This document shows positions 50,066-59,542 of a DNA stretch of 64,000 bases, piece by piece. The notes under the pieces are model-generated. The model saw only the letters and a list, made by a program, of their open reading frames with translations, was not told where the DNA came from and did not search any database. A program made the position numbers and the translations under genes. Numbering within the stretch: position 1 is the first letter of the stretch; every line of letters starts with the position of its first letter. Source of the stretch: Bacillota bacterium (GTDB lineage Bacteria > Bacillota > UBA4882 > UBA8346); NCBI GenBank assembly GCA_023417475.1, contig JAEZFP010000023.1, forward strand, positions 62,001 through 126,000. The letters are read 5' to 3'.

Positions 50066-52552
50066 ATGGCTATCATTGTAAAATACATCCTCAAAAGTAT
50101 CGCGGAGAAGAAGTTTCGGACGTTTCTGATCCTGTTCTCGGTGACGTTGTCCGTGGCGTTGTTTTTTGCGTCAGTGGCCTTGTCGGGTACTGTTGAGCAA
50201 TTGTTTATGGAACGGATGAAGCAGTTTTTTGGCAACGCCCAAATTTTAATCTATCCTAATGAGAAGTCGCCGACGCCTTTCTACTCCACCAAACCCGCGG
50301 AACGGTTCCGGAGTGAATATCGCAGTCTGGCCGGGATCGTCGAAAGCGACGCCGTTTATAAGTTTGGATTGGAATCGGTCAATTTTAACATAAAAGGATA
50401 CCGCCTCCCGGAATTGCAACAGATCAATCCCTATCTGCTCGACGCGCAGCAGGGATTATATCCTTTCATTGGGAAGAAACTGATCCTCAGCAAGGCGACG
50501 GCGGAAAAATATCATTTGCGGCCCGGCCATAAGATCAATCTCCTGATCGATCAGACGAAATACCGTTTTGTGGTTGCCGGAATCGCTCAAAATTACGGGC
50601 TTTTCCAGGAGGACGGCCGCTCCGTCACTGCCGTGGTTCCCCGGGAGACATTGGCGGGTTTGCTGAATACGACCGGAAAAGTGTCGTTGACAATGATTCA
50701 ACTGAACGATTCGACTCAGGTTGCAACAATGATTACAAAATTGAAGACCGTGTATCCCCATTACACTGTAGCCGAGTCGTTCCCCCAAGCGGAACTGGCC
50801 CAATACATCGGGATGATCAGCAACCCGTTGCTGATCATGTTAAGTTTTGTCTTGTTTATGAGCGTCTTTATTATTTACACCTCATTTAAAGTCATTACCC
50901 GGGAGCGGTTGCCGGTGATCGGAACGTTCCGGAGCATCGGCGCGACCAAACGCCTGACCGACCTGGTGCTGTTAGCAGAGAGTCTCTTCTACGGCATCAG
51001 CGGCGGTTTGGCCGGTTGCGGACTGGGATTGGCGTTTCTGTACGCCATCACGGTGATAATGCGGCCCCAATGGTTGAAAACGGTGCCGGTCGCTTTAGAA
51101 TACTCCCCGTTTCAGTTACTCGGCGCCTTCTTGCTAGGGATCGTCCTGGCTTTAGCCAGTTCATGCATTCCCATTGTTACGCTTTCACGGATTCCGGTGA
51201 AAGATATTGTCCTAAACGCCGTCCAACAACGATCAACCCAGCCCTGGCGCCGTTTGGCAATGGGGTTAACGGCTCTTGGGTTGGCGCTGTCGCTACCCTC
51301 AATCGCACCGCCGTCGGCCGCTTTTTTCCTGGATATTGCCGCAATGATTTTCGCGGTAGCCGCCGTTGTTTTTTTGGTCCCGTTTTTAACCGCCGGTTTT
51401 ACCTTTCTGTTCGAGCGCGTACTCGATTATCTGGTTGGTAACGAGGGGGTGCTGGCCGCCAAAAACTTACGGAAAAATCAAGCGATCGTAAATAATATCT
51501 CTTTGCTGGCGATTGGCATCTCCAGCTTACTCTTGATCAATACCCTCAGTTTTTCGGTGGGGAAAGAAGTGTTGAACGTTTGGCGTGATTTTCAGTACGA
51601 CGTGTGGCTGTTTATGCCCGGCGACCGCAGCCAGGAAGGATTGGTCCGGTCAACCCACGGCGTGCAAGGGGTTTACGGTCTTTACAGTCAACAAGGTGTC
51701 GAGTTGGTCGGCCAAACCACCAAAATCAGTTGGTTGCACGGGGCCAATCAACGCCAATACGCTGATTATTTCCGCTTGAACCTGGCTGGAAACTCCCAGG
51801 AAACCTTGGCCCAGCTGGACCGAGAACGGAATATACTGATCACCCGCACTCTCAAAGAAAAATTTGGCGTCGCTTTGGGTGACAGTCTCACCCTCCGGAC
51901 CAAACGGGGAAATAAGCCGTACCGGATCATCGGTTTCTTCGAATCGTTAGTGGACGACGGCAGTTTCGCGATTATCAGCGAACGGTATTTCAGGTTGGAT
52001 ATGGCCCGTTCCACCTACGACAGCTTATTGATCAAAACGTCCGGCCCTCCGAGCCAGGTGGTTACGGCGTTACAAAAAAAATTCAATCAACAACGGCCCT
52101 ATGTGGCGACCATTCGGGAAATGGAACAACGGAATTTAAACGCCAACCAACAGCTCTTACTGGTACTGCAAGCTTTCTCGGTGCTGGCGATGATCATCGG
52201 AGTTTTTGGCGTTTTTAACAATTTGATCATTAGTTTTCTGGAGCGGCGGCGCGCTTTGGCAGTGCTCCGGTCGGTGGGGATGAGTCAGCGGCAAATGGTA
52301 AAAATGATTTTTATCGAAGCGCTAAGCTGCGGAGTGATCGGCGGCGCAGCCGGCATTTTGACCGGGCTGTTGCTGTTATCGCTGGTGGGCAAGGTGCTGC
52401 AGGCGATAAACCTTTCGTTAACCCTGCATTATGATCCGGCGCAGTTTGGTTACGCGGTGGTCGCCGGGATGGTGATTATGCTGATTGCCTCCGTCAGTCC
52501 GGGGTTACGGTCACGGAGATTAAATATTGTGGAGGCGCTTAAGTATGAGTGA
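50066..52552 (+). CDS. FtsX/MacB-type ABC permease
   Basis: The product is 828 residues from ATG 50066 (SD GGAG; an earlier in-frame ATG at 49997 lacks one). The N-terminal helix, a periplasmic MacB-like core, and two FtsX domains (about 270-390 and 700-820) with a further core between them give the double-length LolE-like layout. It forms the membrane part of the ABC system with the two genes upstream. The substrate may be a lipoprotein, peptide or drug. Confidence 0.88.
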   Translation: MAIIVKYILKSIAEKKFRTFLILFSVTLSVALFFASVALSGTVEQLFMERMKQFFGNAQILIYPNEKSPTPFYSTKPAERFRSEYRSLAGIVESDAVYKFGLESVNFNIKGYRLPELQQINPYLLDAQQGLYPFIGKKLILSKATAEKYHLRPGHKINLLIDQTKYRFVVAGIAQNYGLFQEDGRSVTAVVPRETLAGLLNTTGKVSLTMIQLNDSTQVATMITKLKTVYPHYTVAESFPQAELAQYIGMISNPLLIMLSFVLFMSVFIIYTSFKVITRERLPVIGTFRSIGATKRLTDLVLLAESLFYGISGGLAGCGLGLAFLYAITVIMRPQWLKTVPVALEYSPFQLLGAFLLGIVLALASSCIPIVTLSRIPVKDIVLNAVQQRSTQPWRRLAMGLTALGLALSLPSIAPPSAAFFLDIAAMIFAVAAVVFLVPFLTAGFTFLFERVLDYLVGNEGVLAAKNLRKNQAIVNNISLLAIGISSLLLINTLSFSVGKEVLNVWRDFQYDVWLFMPGDRSQEGLVRSTHGVQGVYGLYSQQGVELVGQTTKISWLHGANQRQYADYFRLNLAGNSQETLAQLDRERNILITRTLKEKFGVALGDSLTLRTKRGNKPYRIIGFFESLVDDGSFAIISERYFRLDMARSTYDSLLIKTSGPPSQVVTALQKKFNQQRPYVATIREMEQRNLNANQQLLLVLQAFSVLAMIIGVFGVFNNLIISFLERRRALAVLRSVGMSQRQMVKMIFIEALSCGVIGGAAGILTGLLLLSLVGKVLQAINLSLTLHYDPAQFGYAVVAGMVIMLIASVSPGLRSRRLNIVEALKYE

Positions 52553-53328
52553 GGAATGCGGGAAATACTACATGCATGCCGACCGACACCTTTCATACCG
52601 ATGCCCCCTCTCCCAACACGCGCTTTTGGGAGCTCGACTTGCTGCGCGGGGTGGCCGTTATTTTGATGATCGGATTCCATTGGAGCAGCGACCTGGCGTT
52701 CCTGTCCAACCATCCGCCGCAGTCCTTTTGGCTATTCACCGTTTGGCAACGGGTGGTCGCCACGCTTTTTTTAACGTTGGCCGGGATCTCCCTCTGGCTC
52801 AAACACTCCAAATCCCAAAATTCCTACCGACCCTTATGTTATCGCGGCCTGACCGTCTTGCTTTTGGGGGGTGGGATCACCGTAGTCACCCGCCTTTTTT
52901 TGCCCAACGGCTTCATCGTCTTTGGCGTTTTGCACCTGATCGGTCTGGCAACCATCGTGAGTTATCCTTTTTTCCGCCTGGGCAATCTGAATCTGCTGCT
53001 GGCAGTCGTGATCATTTTGGGTGGCGCCTATCTTCAAAATTTCCGTTTCTCATTTCCCTGGCTGTTATGGGTCGGTTTGATTCCACAGGAATTCTCATCC
53101 TACGACTATTTCCCGCTCCTGCCCTGGTTTGGCTTGATCCTGCTCGGAATCTATCTTGGGAAAGTGTTTTACCGCAACAACACCCGTCGCTTGCCGCTTG
53201 GTGATTGCCCCATGGCCAAAACCGTCCGCTGCCTTTGCTGGCTGGGGCGTCGTTCCCTCCCGATCTATCTGCTGCACCAACCGTTACTACTGGGATTGCT
53301 GTTCCTAATTAAAAAGCTGGGATATTGA
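52549..53328 (+). CDS. Membrane acyltransferase-like protein (DUF1624/HGSNAT type)
   Basis: The protein has about 250-259 residues, depending on whether GTG 52549 (overlapping the permease stop) or ATG 52576 is used. The motif E-L-D-L-L-R-G-V-A-V-I-L-M-I-G-F-H-W with the active His is typical of heparan-alpha-glucosaminide N-acetyltransferase-like proteins. About seven membrane helices are visible. It could acetylate a cell-surface glycan. The terminator at 53333 follows. Confidence 0.8.
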   Translation: MRNAGNTTCMPTDTFHTDAPSPNTRFWELDLLRGVAVILMIGFHWSSDLAFLSNHPPQSFWLFTVWQRVVATLFLTLAGISLWLKHSKSQNSYRPLCYRGLTVLLLGGGITVVTRLFLPNGFIVFGVLHLIGLATIVSYPFFRLGNLNLLLAVVIILGGAYLQNFRFSFPWLLWVGLIPQEFSSYDYFPLLPWFGLILLGIYLGKVFYRNNTRRLPLGDCPMAKTVRCLCWLGRRSLPIYLLHQPLLLGLLFLIKKLGY

Positions 53329-53332
53329 TGCC

Positions 53333-53373
53333 AAACAGCCGGCCCGAGCGTCTGCCCGACCGGCTGTTTTTTT
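53333..53373 (+). terminator. Terminator after acyltransferase gene
   Basis: AAACAGCCGG (53333-53342) pairs with CCGGCTGTTT (53360-53369) and is followed by TTTT. It ends the ABC/acyltransferase operon and faces ribH. Confidence 0.85.
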
Positions 53374-53385
53374 GTGTCATTACTT

Positions 53386-53847
53386 TTAAAGCTTCCCGTT
53401 CAAATCGGCCATCTCCAACGCGCTCATCGCCGCGTCCCAGCCTTTGTTGCCGGCCTTGGTTCCGGCCCGTTCGATGGCTTGCTCAATGTTGTCGGTGGTC
53501 AGCACGCCGAAGATCACCGGCACCCCGGTGGTCATGCCAACTGTGGCGACACCCTTGGAGACCTCCGCCGCCACATAGTCGAAATGCGGGGTCGATCCCC
53601 GGATCACCGCGCCCAAACAAATGACCGCATCGTATTTGCCCGATTCCGCCGCTTTCTTCGCCACCAACGGAATCTCAAACGCTCCCGGCACCCAGATCAC
53701 CGTGATCTTCTCAGCGGCAATCCCGTGCCGTTTCAACGCATCCTCCGCTCCGGCCACCAAATGCTCGGTGATAAAGCTGTTAAACCGGCTGACGACGATT
53801 CCGATCCGGAAATCCTTCCCGCCTAAATGTCCTTCGATAATGTTCAT
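53386..53847 (-). CDS. ribH: 6,7-dimethyl-8-ribityllumazine synthase
   Basis: The 153-residue enzyme condenses the butanone phosphate and the pyrimidine in riboflavin synthesis. Motifs are R-F-N-S-F-I-T near 24, V-P-G-A-F-E-I-P near 58 and the catalytic His in R-G-S-T-P-H-F-D near 88. AGGAGG precedes ATG 53847. It lies some 700 bp downstream of ribBA, separated by non-coding sequence. Confidence 0.97.
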   Translation of the reverse strand: MNIIEGHLGGKDFRIGIVVSRFNSFITEHLVAGAEDALKRHGIAAEKITVIWVPGAFEIPLVAKKAAESGKYDAVICLGAVIRGSTPHFDYVAAEVSKGVATVGMTTGVPVIFGVLTTDNIEQAIERAGTKAGNKGWDAAMSALEMADLNGKL

Positions 53848-53875
53848 CAAAAAAGCCTCCTTTAAATAGTGTCAG

Positions 53876-54544
53876 TATGCTAAAATCTTTGGGTCTTATT
53901 TCTCGGGCCAACCATCCCCTGCCCCTTCCTCAAGGAAGGGGATTTAGTGAAGAGGCGGGGGTGTCCCCCGCGCCCCCGGAAGTGCTCTTCGGCAAGCTGC
54001 GCTTGGCCGGTGAGGGCTTATTAGGATTGTAGAGGTCTACCCAGCGCCCAGGAATAATCAATCATGAGCTGCGGTCAAAAGACTGTCTAAATCCTGTTGA
54101 AACAGGCTCGGTGAAGACTCTGAAGTATAATGCAAGATTGGATTCTATGCTGTCGATTCCGGCCCCTCTCCGGTGCAGCCGATTCTGTGGGCAAATCAGC
54201 GGCGAGGGGTGACGGAGTGGGAATCTTGGGTCAAACAAATCGATTATCTCGACAATAACAACAGAACACTCCTTCATGAAACCAGTTCCGTCTTTAGCCG
54301 AAATTTCACTTTTCGGCCTCACTTTCATATAATTGAGGCCGAGGGAACCCTTGCCGAATTGATTGTCTCTCCTTGAATCCACATACGCGGTGTCAAAATG
54401 AGTATAGTGCAAGGAACGACCGAACGAGGACTGGAAGCGTACTGGATGTACGCTGAAGCCCGGAGTGACCAAGTGACGCGGCAATATACCCATTTTCACA
54501 CCGCCACAATCAATTCGGCAAATACCCATTTTACCCCCAACTCT
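53876..54544. other. Non-coding stretch between ribBA and ribH
   Basis: No convincing gene is seen in this 669-bp stretch. It contains hairpins (for example CCCCTTCCT/AGGAAGGGG near 53931, and CGGCCTCA/TGAGGCCG near 54314) and the extragenic repeat element copy B (54410-54481). Codon patterns are absent in all frames longer than about 120 residues. Confidence 0.7.
54410..54481 (+). repeat. Extragenic repeat element, copy B
   Basis: This copy corresponds to the minus strand of 49912-49995. The core GGAAGCGTACTGGATGTACGC contains a CGTAC...GTACG palindrome. It lies in the ribBA-ribH gap. Confidence 0.65.
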
Positions 54545-55750
54545 CTATCGAAAACCTTCTTCCCCCAGCAAATGCCCCATCTTTTCCCGTTTGGTCTCCA
54601 TATAGAACTGATTGGCCGGCCGCGGGGGAATGGTCAGCGGCACCCGTTCGACCACCTCCAGGCCATGCCCGGCGAGACCGATGATCTTCACCGGATTATT
54701 GGTCAACAGGCGAATCCGGGTCAACCCCAGATCCCGCAGAATCTGCGCGCCGACTCCGTAATCGCGGAGGTCGGCCTTGAACCCTAACGATTCATTGGCT
54801 TGGATCGTATCCTGGCCTTGATCCTGAAGTTCATAGGCTTTCAATTTATTCAGCAAACCAATGCCCCGGCCTTCTTGCCGCAAATAGAGCAGCACCCCGG
54901 CGCCCTCCTGGGCGATCAACTCCATCGCCTTATTCAACTGCTCGCCGCAGTCGCAACGGTGGGAACCAAAGGCGTCCCCGGTCAGGCATTCCGAGTGCAC
55001 CCGGACCAGCGGCGCTTGGTCGGCGCCGTTAATATCGCCATAGACCAGCGCAACATGCTCCTGATGCCCGTATATCGTGGCATAACCGTACATTTTAAAG
55101 GTACCGTACTTGTTGGGCAACACCGTCTCCGCTTCGCGCCGGACAATCTGCTCGGCGGCATTGCGGTAGGAGATCAAGTCGGCCACGCTAATCATTTTCA
55201 AGCCATGCGCGGCGGCGAACCGTTCCAGGTCGGGGCGGCGGGCCATACTCCCGTCCTCGTTCATGATTTCGCAAATCGCCCCGGCCGGTTCCAAACCGGC
55301 CATTCTGGCCAAATCAACCGCGGCTTCGGTGTGTCCGGCCCGAACCAACACGCCGCCGTTTTTGGCCCGGAGCGGAAAGATATGTCCCGGCCGGAGCAAG
55401 TCTTGCGGTTGGGTGGCCGGGTCTGCCAAGGCTTTAACGGTTGTCGCCCGTTCTTGGGCGGAAATGCCGGTGGTGGCCGTTTTATGATCGACCGACACCC
55501 CAAACGCGGTCCCCATATATTCGGTGTTTTTGGTGACCATCAACGGGATCTCGAGCCGGTCGGCCCGCTCCTCGGTGAGCGCGGCGCATAACACGCCCCG
55601 GGCGTGCTTCAGGATAAAATTGATGGCTTCCGAAGTTACTTTCGCCGCGGCGATGATCAGATCGCCTTCATTCTCGCGATCCGCGTCGTCGACCACGATA
55701 ATCATCCGGCCGGCCCGAATTTCGGCAATCGCCTCTTCAATGGTATTCAT
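54545..55750 (-). CDS. ribBA: 3,4-dihydroxy-2-butanone 4-phosphate synthase / GTP cyclohydrolase II
   Basis: The 401-residue bifunctional protein starts both branches of riboflavin synthesis. Residues 1-200 form the RibB domain (D-D-A-D-R-E-N-E-G-D near 22-31). From about 205 follows RibA with the zinc-binding S-E-C-L-T-G-D-A-F-G-S-H-R-C-D-C and G-R-G-I-G-L. AAGGAG precedes the ATG. It follows ribE in the operon under the FMN riboswitch. Confidence 0.97.
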   Translation of the reverse strand: MNTIEEAIAEIRAGRMIIVVDDADRENEGDLIIAAAKVTSEAINFILKHARGVLCAALTEERADRLEIPLMVTKNTEYMGTAFGVSVDHKTATTGISAQERATTVKALADPATQPQDLLRPGHIFPLRAKNGGVLVRAGHTEAAVDLARMAGLEPAGAICEIMNEDGSMARRPDLERFAAAHGLKMISVADLISYRNAAEQIVRREAETVLPNKYGTFKMYGYATIYGHQEHVALVYGDINGADQAPLVRVHSECLTGDAFGSHRCDCGEQLNKAMELIAQEGAGVLLYLRQEGRGIGLLNKLKAYELQDQGQDTIQANESLGFKADLRDYGVGAQILRDLGLTRIRLLTNNPVKIIGLAGHGLEVVERVPLTIPPRPANQFYMETKREKMGHLLGEEGFR

Positions 55751-55799
55751 TGGTGATCACTCCTTTTTCCGGCGCTTCATCAATTGACGCAGCCGGGAT

Positions 55800-56441
55800 C
55801 TATCGAAATCCGTTTTCGGTTAAAAATTCTTTGGTCAATTTGGATGGCGACGGCCCCGGGGGCGGTTCCGCCTTAACGACATATTTGGCTATCAAGTCAG
55901 TCTCCAGATTAACCCCGTCCCCGGGCCGCAGTTCCGGGAAGTTGGTCGCGCGATAGGTATGGGGAATCAACGAGACCAGCAACTCGCCGGCGGCCACGGC
56001 TTGAATGGTTAAACTAACCCCGTTGACCGCGATCGAACCTTTAAGGACGATATATTCCGCCAAGTCATGCGGATACTTGATCCGGATCAAAATGGCGTTC
56101 CGCTGCGGTTCAATCCGGCTGATCCGGCCGATCCCCTCCACGTGGCCGCTGACCAGATGCCCTCCCAACCGGTCCTGTAACCCGAGGGCCGGTTCGAGAT
56201 TGACGCCGACGCCGGGTCGCAACAACGATAAGTTGCTGCTGCGCCAGGTCTCCGGCATCACATCGGCCCGGAACCAATCCGGACCCAAAGCCGCGGCGGT
56301 CAGGCAAACCCCGTTCACCGCCACGCTGTCGCCCAGTTGCAATTCTCCCGCCAACGCGGTCTTGATCGTCAAGGTCGCCACCGTTGCCGTGATCCGTTTC
56401 TCCCGGATCGTCCCAACCGTTTTGATTAAACCGGTAAACAT
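55800..56441 (-). CDS. ribE: Riboflavin synthase, alpha subunit
   Basis: The product is 213 residues from ATG 56441, chosen by the SD GGAGGAG and the conserved M-F-T-G-L-I start. It has two lumazine-binding repeats (A-V-N-G-V-C-L-T and A-V-N-G-V-S-L-T), the hallmark of the family. It converts ribityllumazine into riboflavin. It overlaps the ribD end by 16 bp. Confidence 0.97.
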   Translation of the reverse strand: MFTGLIKTVGTIREKRITATVATLTIKTALAGELQLGDSVAVNGVCLTAAALGPDWFRADVMPETWRSSNLSLLRPGVGVNLEPALGLQDRLGGHLVSGHVEGIGRISRIEPQRNAILIRIKYPHDLAEYIVLKGSIAVNGVSLTIQAVAAGELLVSLIPHTYRATNFPELRPGDGVNLETDLIAKYVVKAEPPPGPSPSKLTKEFLTENGFR

Positions 56442-57532
56442 GTTTCCAGCTCCTCCCGATACGCGTGGACCAGTACATCCGCCCCGATCCGGCGGACTGA
56501 CCGGACCTGCAAACGCGGCGCCGCGGCCAATTGGGTGACGCCGGCCCCGCCGACCACCCCTTTGGCGTCCGACCCGCCGATCCAAAACGGCGCGTAAAAT
56601 AAATAATACTCATTCACCAGTTCCGCTTCGACCAACGCGGTAAAAACGCCGGCCCCGCCCTCAGCCAAAACCGACTGGATCCCCAGCTCTCCCAAGGCCG
56701 TTAAAGACGCTTCCGGATCCACCCAGCCGCGCCGTTCCTGGCGGATCACCGTGACCCGCAATTGTCGGAGCTGCTCCAGGCGTTCCCGGGGCGCCTCCAA
56801 GGTACAGAACAGAATCAACTCGGCGGCCCGTTCGCGAACCAAACGGCTCTGCAACGGGATGCGCAGTTTGCTGTCGAAAACCACCGGCCGGGGCTGACGG
56901 GTCGCCGGTTTCAGCACGCGGTTGGTTAACTGCGGGTCGTCGGCCAACACCGTCTCCACCCCCACCAGCACCGCGCCGACCTCCGCCCGCAACCGGTGCA
57001 CCCAACGCCGCGCCGGAGCGCCGGTGATCCATTGCGAACTCCCGGCGTTGCTGGTGATCTTGCCGTCCAGACTCATCCCGGCCTTGAGGATCACCCAGGG
57101 TTTACCGGTCAGGCAAGCGTAAAGGAAACGCCGGTTCTGCTCCAAAGCTTGGCGCCGGCCCAAACCGTCGACCACGCTAATCCCGGCCTGGCGCAACCGT
57201 TCCGCGCCGCCGCCGGCGACCGGATTGGGGTCCGGCAACGCGAACTTCACTTCGGCAATTCCGGCCTGGATGACCGCTTCGGTGCACGGGGGCGTCCGGC
57301 CGTGATGGTTGCAGGGCTCCAACGTCACATACAACGTGGCGCCACGCGGATCCTCGCGACAGGCCCGTAAAGCTTCAATCTCGGCGTGGGGCAACCCGGG
57401 ACCGTGATGCCATCCTTCCCCGATAATTTGCCCATTTTTAACGATGACCGCTCCCACCATCGGATTGGGGCAGGTCAGCCCCTGCCCGCGTTTGCTCAAT
57501 TCCAACGCCCGGTTCATAAACTTTTGATCCAT
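56426..57532 (-). CDS. ribD: Bifunctional riboflavin deaminase-reductase
   Basis: The 368 residues comprise an N-terminal deaminase with H-A-E-I-E and T-L-E-P-C-N-H-H-G-R-T-P-P-C (zinc site) and a C-terminal reductase from about 145 (K-A-G-M-S-L-D-G-K-I). It performs the second and third steps of riboflavin synthesis. It is the first gene of ribD-ribE-ribBA and directly follows the FMN riboswitch and its terminator. Confidence 0.97.
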   Translation of the reverse strand: MDQKFMNRALELSKRGQGLTCPNPMVGAVIVKNGQIIGEGWHHGPGLPHAEIEALRACREDPRGATLYVTLEPCNHHGRTPPCTEAVIQAGIAEVKFALPDPNPVAGGGAERLRQAGISVVDGLGRRQALEQNRRFLYACLTGKPWVILKAGMSLDGKITSNAGSSQWITGAPARRWVHRLRAEVGAVLVGVETVLADDPQLTNRVLKPATRQPRPVVFDSKLRIPLQSRLVRERAAELILFCTLEAPRERLEQLRQLRVTVIRQERRGWVDPEASLTALGELGIQSVLAEGGAGVFTALVEAELVNEYYLFYAPFWIGGSDAKGVVGGAGVTQLAAAPRLQVRSVRRIGADVLVHAYREELETCLPV

Positions 57533-57545
57533 GGTTCACCTCGGA

Positions 57546-57585
57546 ATAAAAAAATCAGCCCGAAATAAAGCAGCTTCGGGCTGAT
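57546..57585 (-). terminator. Riboswitch-controlled terminator before ribD
   Basis: ATCAGCCCGAA pairs with TTCGGGCTGAT (57575-57585 with 57554-57564), followed on the minus strand by a run of T. It stands between the FMN aptamer and ribD. FMN binding should favour it. Confidence 0.88.
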
Positions 57586-57606
57586 CATTAATTTTGATCA
57601 GAAATA

Positions 57607-57725
57607 GGCACCTTCTCTCATCCAGACTGTACTGTCGGCTTTGGAATTTCACCAAATCAACCCTAATAATAGGGCTCGCGGGCTATACCGCCGGTTCGGA
57701 CTCACACCGACCCCGAAGGCCAACA
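57607..57725 (-). promoter_or_regulatory. FMN riboswitch (RFN element)
   Basis: The conserved blocks are present on the minus strand: CCTTCGGGG, GTGTGAGTCCGAACCGGCGGT, AGCCCGCGAGC, GGTGAAATTCC, AGCCGACAGTACAGTCTGGATGAGAGAAGG. It turns down ribD-ribE-ribBA when FMN is plentiful. Confidence 0.97.
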
Positions 57726-57875
57726 TTATTAATTTACCCCATTCTAAAACAGAACTTGCATGCGGGTCAAGCGAATTTACAAATTGCTAACATTCCGCCC
57801 TCAAACCGGTTCATCCCCGCCGCTCGCGCCAGCGCCCCCAACCGTTCCGGCGCTTGCCGGAAGGATTCAGTCACC

Positions 57876-58043
57876 TGCCAAAATAGTTTTGGATCATGCC
57901 CGAACGGTTTTGGCAGGTGCCAAAATAGTTTTGGATCATGCCTGAACGGTTTTGGCGGGTGCCAAAATAGTTTTGGATCATGCCCGAACGGTTTTGGCGG
58001 GTGCCAAAATAGTTTTGGATCGTGCCGGAACGGTTTTGGCAAA
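57876..58043. repeat. 42-bp palindromic tandem repeats, four copies
   Basis: Copies begin at 57876, 57918, 57960 and 58002, with a degenerate fifth after 58044. Each 42-bp unit consists of two related 21-bp half-units, and each half-unit has a palindrome-like core (CCAAAATAGTTTTGG and CCGAACGGTTTTGG). They lie between the riboswitch and the alginate lyase gene; no spacers are present. The rest of the 57752-58297 gap holds no convincing gene. Confidence 0.9.
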
Positions 58044-58297
58044 TATCAAAACCGGCGCAGGTGAGATCGAAGTAATGAACAACCGGGGAAAGATCCCCGG
58101 TTCTATAACTTTCACAAACGTTCCGGCTGTGCTAATCCCATGGCGCCCCCCTCTCTTCCACCGCTTCGAACCGGTTGTCATTCAAAAGAGAGGGGGATCG
58201 TAAAACGTTTGTTCAAGTATTCGCTATCGCAGGGGGGTGAGTCACGCCCCATTTTCATCCGCATCGCTATCCCCGGCGCGCCGGGATATCCGACTCC

Positions 58298-59542
58298 TTA
58301 CTTCATCACCGGCTCCGGGAAGAACAGATTGGTCCGGCTGGTCTTCACTTCGTCGCCAAGCAAAAGATTGGCGATGGCCGCGTAACGCGGATTGTGGTAT
58401 CGTACCGCCGCGTAACGGAAATACAAGGCCGAAGAGGCTTCGTTTTCGGCTTTGTTGATCTGTTCGCCCGGCCAGGTTTGTTTGCCTTCGAGGAACGGGG
58501 CCAGAAAATCGATGGCTTTCTGAATTCCCCGGCCATCGGCGGTTTTGTAGTTCCAGATATCCACTCCCACCTTGTCGCCGAGGATCGCCAGGGAGATAAA
58601 GGCGCGCAAATTATAGAGATGATAATGGACTGAGCGGGTCCGGCTCATTTCCTGCGGCATTTTTCCTTCGGCGTCGAGTTGGGCCGCCAGCCGCAGGTCG
58701 GTGTTTTGAATCAGTTTCTTCGCCAGGTCGGCTTGGCCGGTGTAAACGGCGTAAGCCGCAACTTGGAAATCGTACCAGGTGCCGTGGTTGTTGGTGGCCG
58801 CGGCTTCGGCTTTGCCGATTTTGCTCTCAATCAGCCATTTAAGATACGCTTTATACCATTCTTTCAGTTGGGCGAAATCGGCTTGGCTAAAGGCCGGCGT
58901 GCCCACGATCAAGGTAACGGCCTCGGCCAGATTGACCAGGGTCAAGGTCTCGACAATTCCTTCTTTGCGGCCGTCATTGACGCCGGGAACGAATTGTCCG
59001 TAATTTAGGTTGGGATTCATCCGGGTCGCCGGATCCAGGAACCAAACTTTCACCAGTTTTGCCGCATGTTCGGCGTAGGCCGGATTGCCGGTCACGTAGT
59101 AGCCCAACGACAAGGCCTGAACCGCTCCCGACATCTTCCCTAAGGTATTTTTGTCAAAAGTGTCATTGTTCACTTCCGGATTGACTTGGCCGTCTTTCCG
59201 GATGTACGGTTTGCCGTCGGGCGTATTGGGATTGGGCCACCAATAAATGCCGATGCTGGTGTAGTCATGTTTGTCGCCGCTGGGTGGGGTTGATTTTTTA
59301 TAAACGACCGACACCGGTTCCTGTTTTAAAGCCGCGTCGGCGTCGGCTTTAATATCGTCGACCGCCGCTTTAAAATCCCCGGGTTTTCCCGTCAATACTT
59401 GTTGTCGCACGTTATACAAAGCCTCTCCACTCCAAATCAGCAGGTCCGGCTTTTGGCCGTTCTCGCCCGCCATTAACGCAACACTTGTAAAACAGGTCAT
59501 TAAAACAAAAAGTCCAATCAGAATGAACCTTACCTTTTTCAT
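58298..59542 (-). CDS. Secreted alginate lyase family polysaccharide lyase
   Basis: The 414-residue protein has a signal peptide (residues 1-25). The alginate_lyase family motif N-N-H-G-T-W-Y-D lies near residue 245 and R-T-R-S-V-H-Y-H-L-Y-N-L near 300. The all-helical (alpha/alpha) toroid family cleaves uronic-acid-containing polysaccharides by beta-elimination outside the cytoplasm. Substrate is not certain. GGAGGTG precedes the ATG. Confidence 0.88.
   Translation of the reverse strand: MKKVRFILIGLFVLMTCFTSVALMAGENGQKPDLLIWSGEALYNVRQQVLTGKPGDFKAAVDDIKADADAALKQEPVSVVYKKSTPPSGDKHDYTSIGIYWWPNPNTPDGKPYIRKDGQVNPEVNNDTFDKNTLGKMSGAVQALSLGYYVTGNPAYAEHAAKLVKVWFLDPATRMNPNLNYGQFVPGVNDGRKEGIVETLTLVNLAEAVTLIVGTPAFSQADFAQLKEWYKAYLKWLIESKIGKAEAAATNNHGTWYDFQVAAYAVYTGQADLAKKLIQNTDLRLAAQLDAEGKMPQEMSRTRSVHYHLYNLRAFISLAILGDKVGVDIWNYKTADGRGIQKAIDFLAPFLEGKQTWPGEQINKAENEASSALYFRYAAVRYHNPRYAAIANLLLGDEVKTSRTNLFFPEPVMK

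Noticed and set aside
57876..58043. CRISPR-like array
   Set aside because: Units are contiguous without unique spacers and no cas genes are present.
57594..58064. Long open frames on both strands coding repetitive Cys/Asn/Phe or Pro/Lys/Phe peptides
   Set aside because: They arise because the DNA repeat is 42 bp, a multiple of three; there is no SD and the plus-strand frame crosses the FMN riboswitch.
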